A stretch of DNA of 5,147 nt from CBDUQP01 sp965369385 (GTDB lineage: Bacteria > Planctomycetota > Phycisphaerae > SM23-33), in assembly GCA_965369385.1 (NCBI GenBank), contig CBDUQP010000187.1:1-5147 (forward strand), read 5' to 3'. Position 1 is the stretch's first letter; each line of letters opens with the position of its first letter. Shown piece by piece: positions 5,123 to 5,147 of the stretch. Both the position numbers and the translations under genes were made by a program. Under the pieces are notes generated by a model. That model saw only the letters and a list, made by a program, of their open reading frames with translations, did not search any database and was not told the origin of the DNA.

Positions 5123-5147
5123 CCTAGGATCTGGTCCGAACCGGTAA

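Larger units (their letters stand above)
4731..5147. repeat. non-coding palindrome-rich region, REP-like cluster
   Basis: About 417 nt after the SDR stop hold no credible gene but many short GC-rich palindromes. They include CGCAT/ATGCG (4752-4765), the five hairpins listed separately, and recurrent GGAGGC/GCCTCC modules (4731-4736, 4876-4881, 4918-4923, 5106-5111, 5116-5121). Open frames here (for example 4746-5147 plus, 4788-5027 minus) run through the repeats and have basic, low-complexity translations. The look is that of extragenic palindromic repeats dispersed between genes in some bacteria; copies elsewhere cannot be seen from this window. One of the hairpins may also end the cupin-SDR transcript. 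Confidence 0.6.

Noticed and set aside
4746..5147. 133-codon plus-strand frame and shorter minus-strand frames in the palindrome-rich end
   Set aside because: They read through repeated palindromes, have no domain or SD, and have basic low-complexity translations.

Overview
The window holds four protein-coding genes in a moderately GC-rich bacterial background with Shine-Dalgarno-type starts (AAAGGAG, AGGTGG, AGGAG). It looks like chromosomal sequence from a free-living bacterium. A leaderless LamG/putative-Ig protein and the palindrome-rich spacer at the right end recall large environmental genomes such as Armatimonadota, Planctomycetota or Lentisphaerota. That placement is a weak impression; nothing here fixes the taxon. 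I see no tRNA, rRNA, CRISPR array, transposase or phage gene.

Left part (1-633): a perfect 19-bp inverted repeat with a 4-nt loop (14-55) lies upstream of a promoter with a consensus -35 (83-111). A leader of about 240 nt follows, then a 66-residue cold-shock protein (359-559) and a GC-rich hairpin (604-633). The hairpin probably also terminates the convergent gene.

Centre (715-2865, minus strand): one 716-residue protein with mirror-image domain order LamG - putative Ig - putative Ig - LamG. It has its own promoter (2913-2940) and no signal peptide; an in-frame stop just upstream rules out a longer start.

Right part (2961-4730, plus strand): about 460 nt of non-coding DNA with a weak promoter and several small hairpins, two of them mutually exclusive, leads into a likely two-gene operon. 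The first gene is a 142-residue single-domain cupin (3418-3846). The second is a 268-residue short-chain dehydrogenase/reductase (3924-4730), whose GTG start is set by a strong SD directly behind a small hairpin. A cupin beside an SDR fits small-molecule (for example sugar-acid) metabolism, but the substrate cannot be read. The SDR has every family hallmark except the catalytic tyrosine, which is phenylalanine. This is the most notable anomaly in the window.

Right end (4731-5147): non-coding DNA densely packed with short GC-rich palindromes, resembling an extragenic-repeat (REP-like) cluster. I do not see a clear new multi-gene system. The leads worth following are the Tyr-to-Phe SDR with its cupin partner, the structured leader before them, the leaderless mirror-architecture LamG protein, and the perfect palindrome at the left edge.
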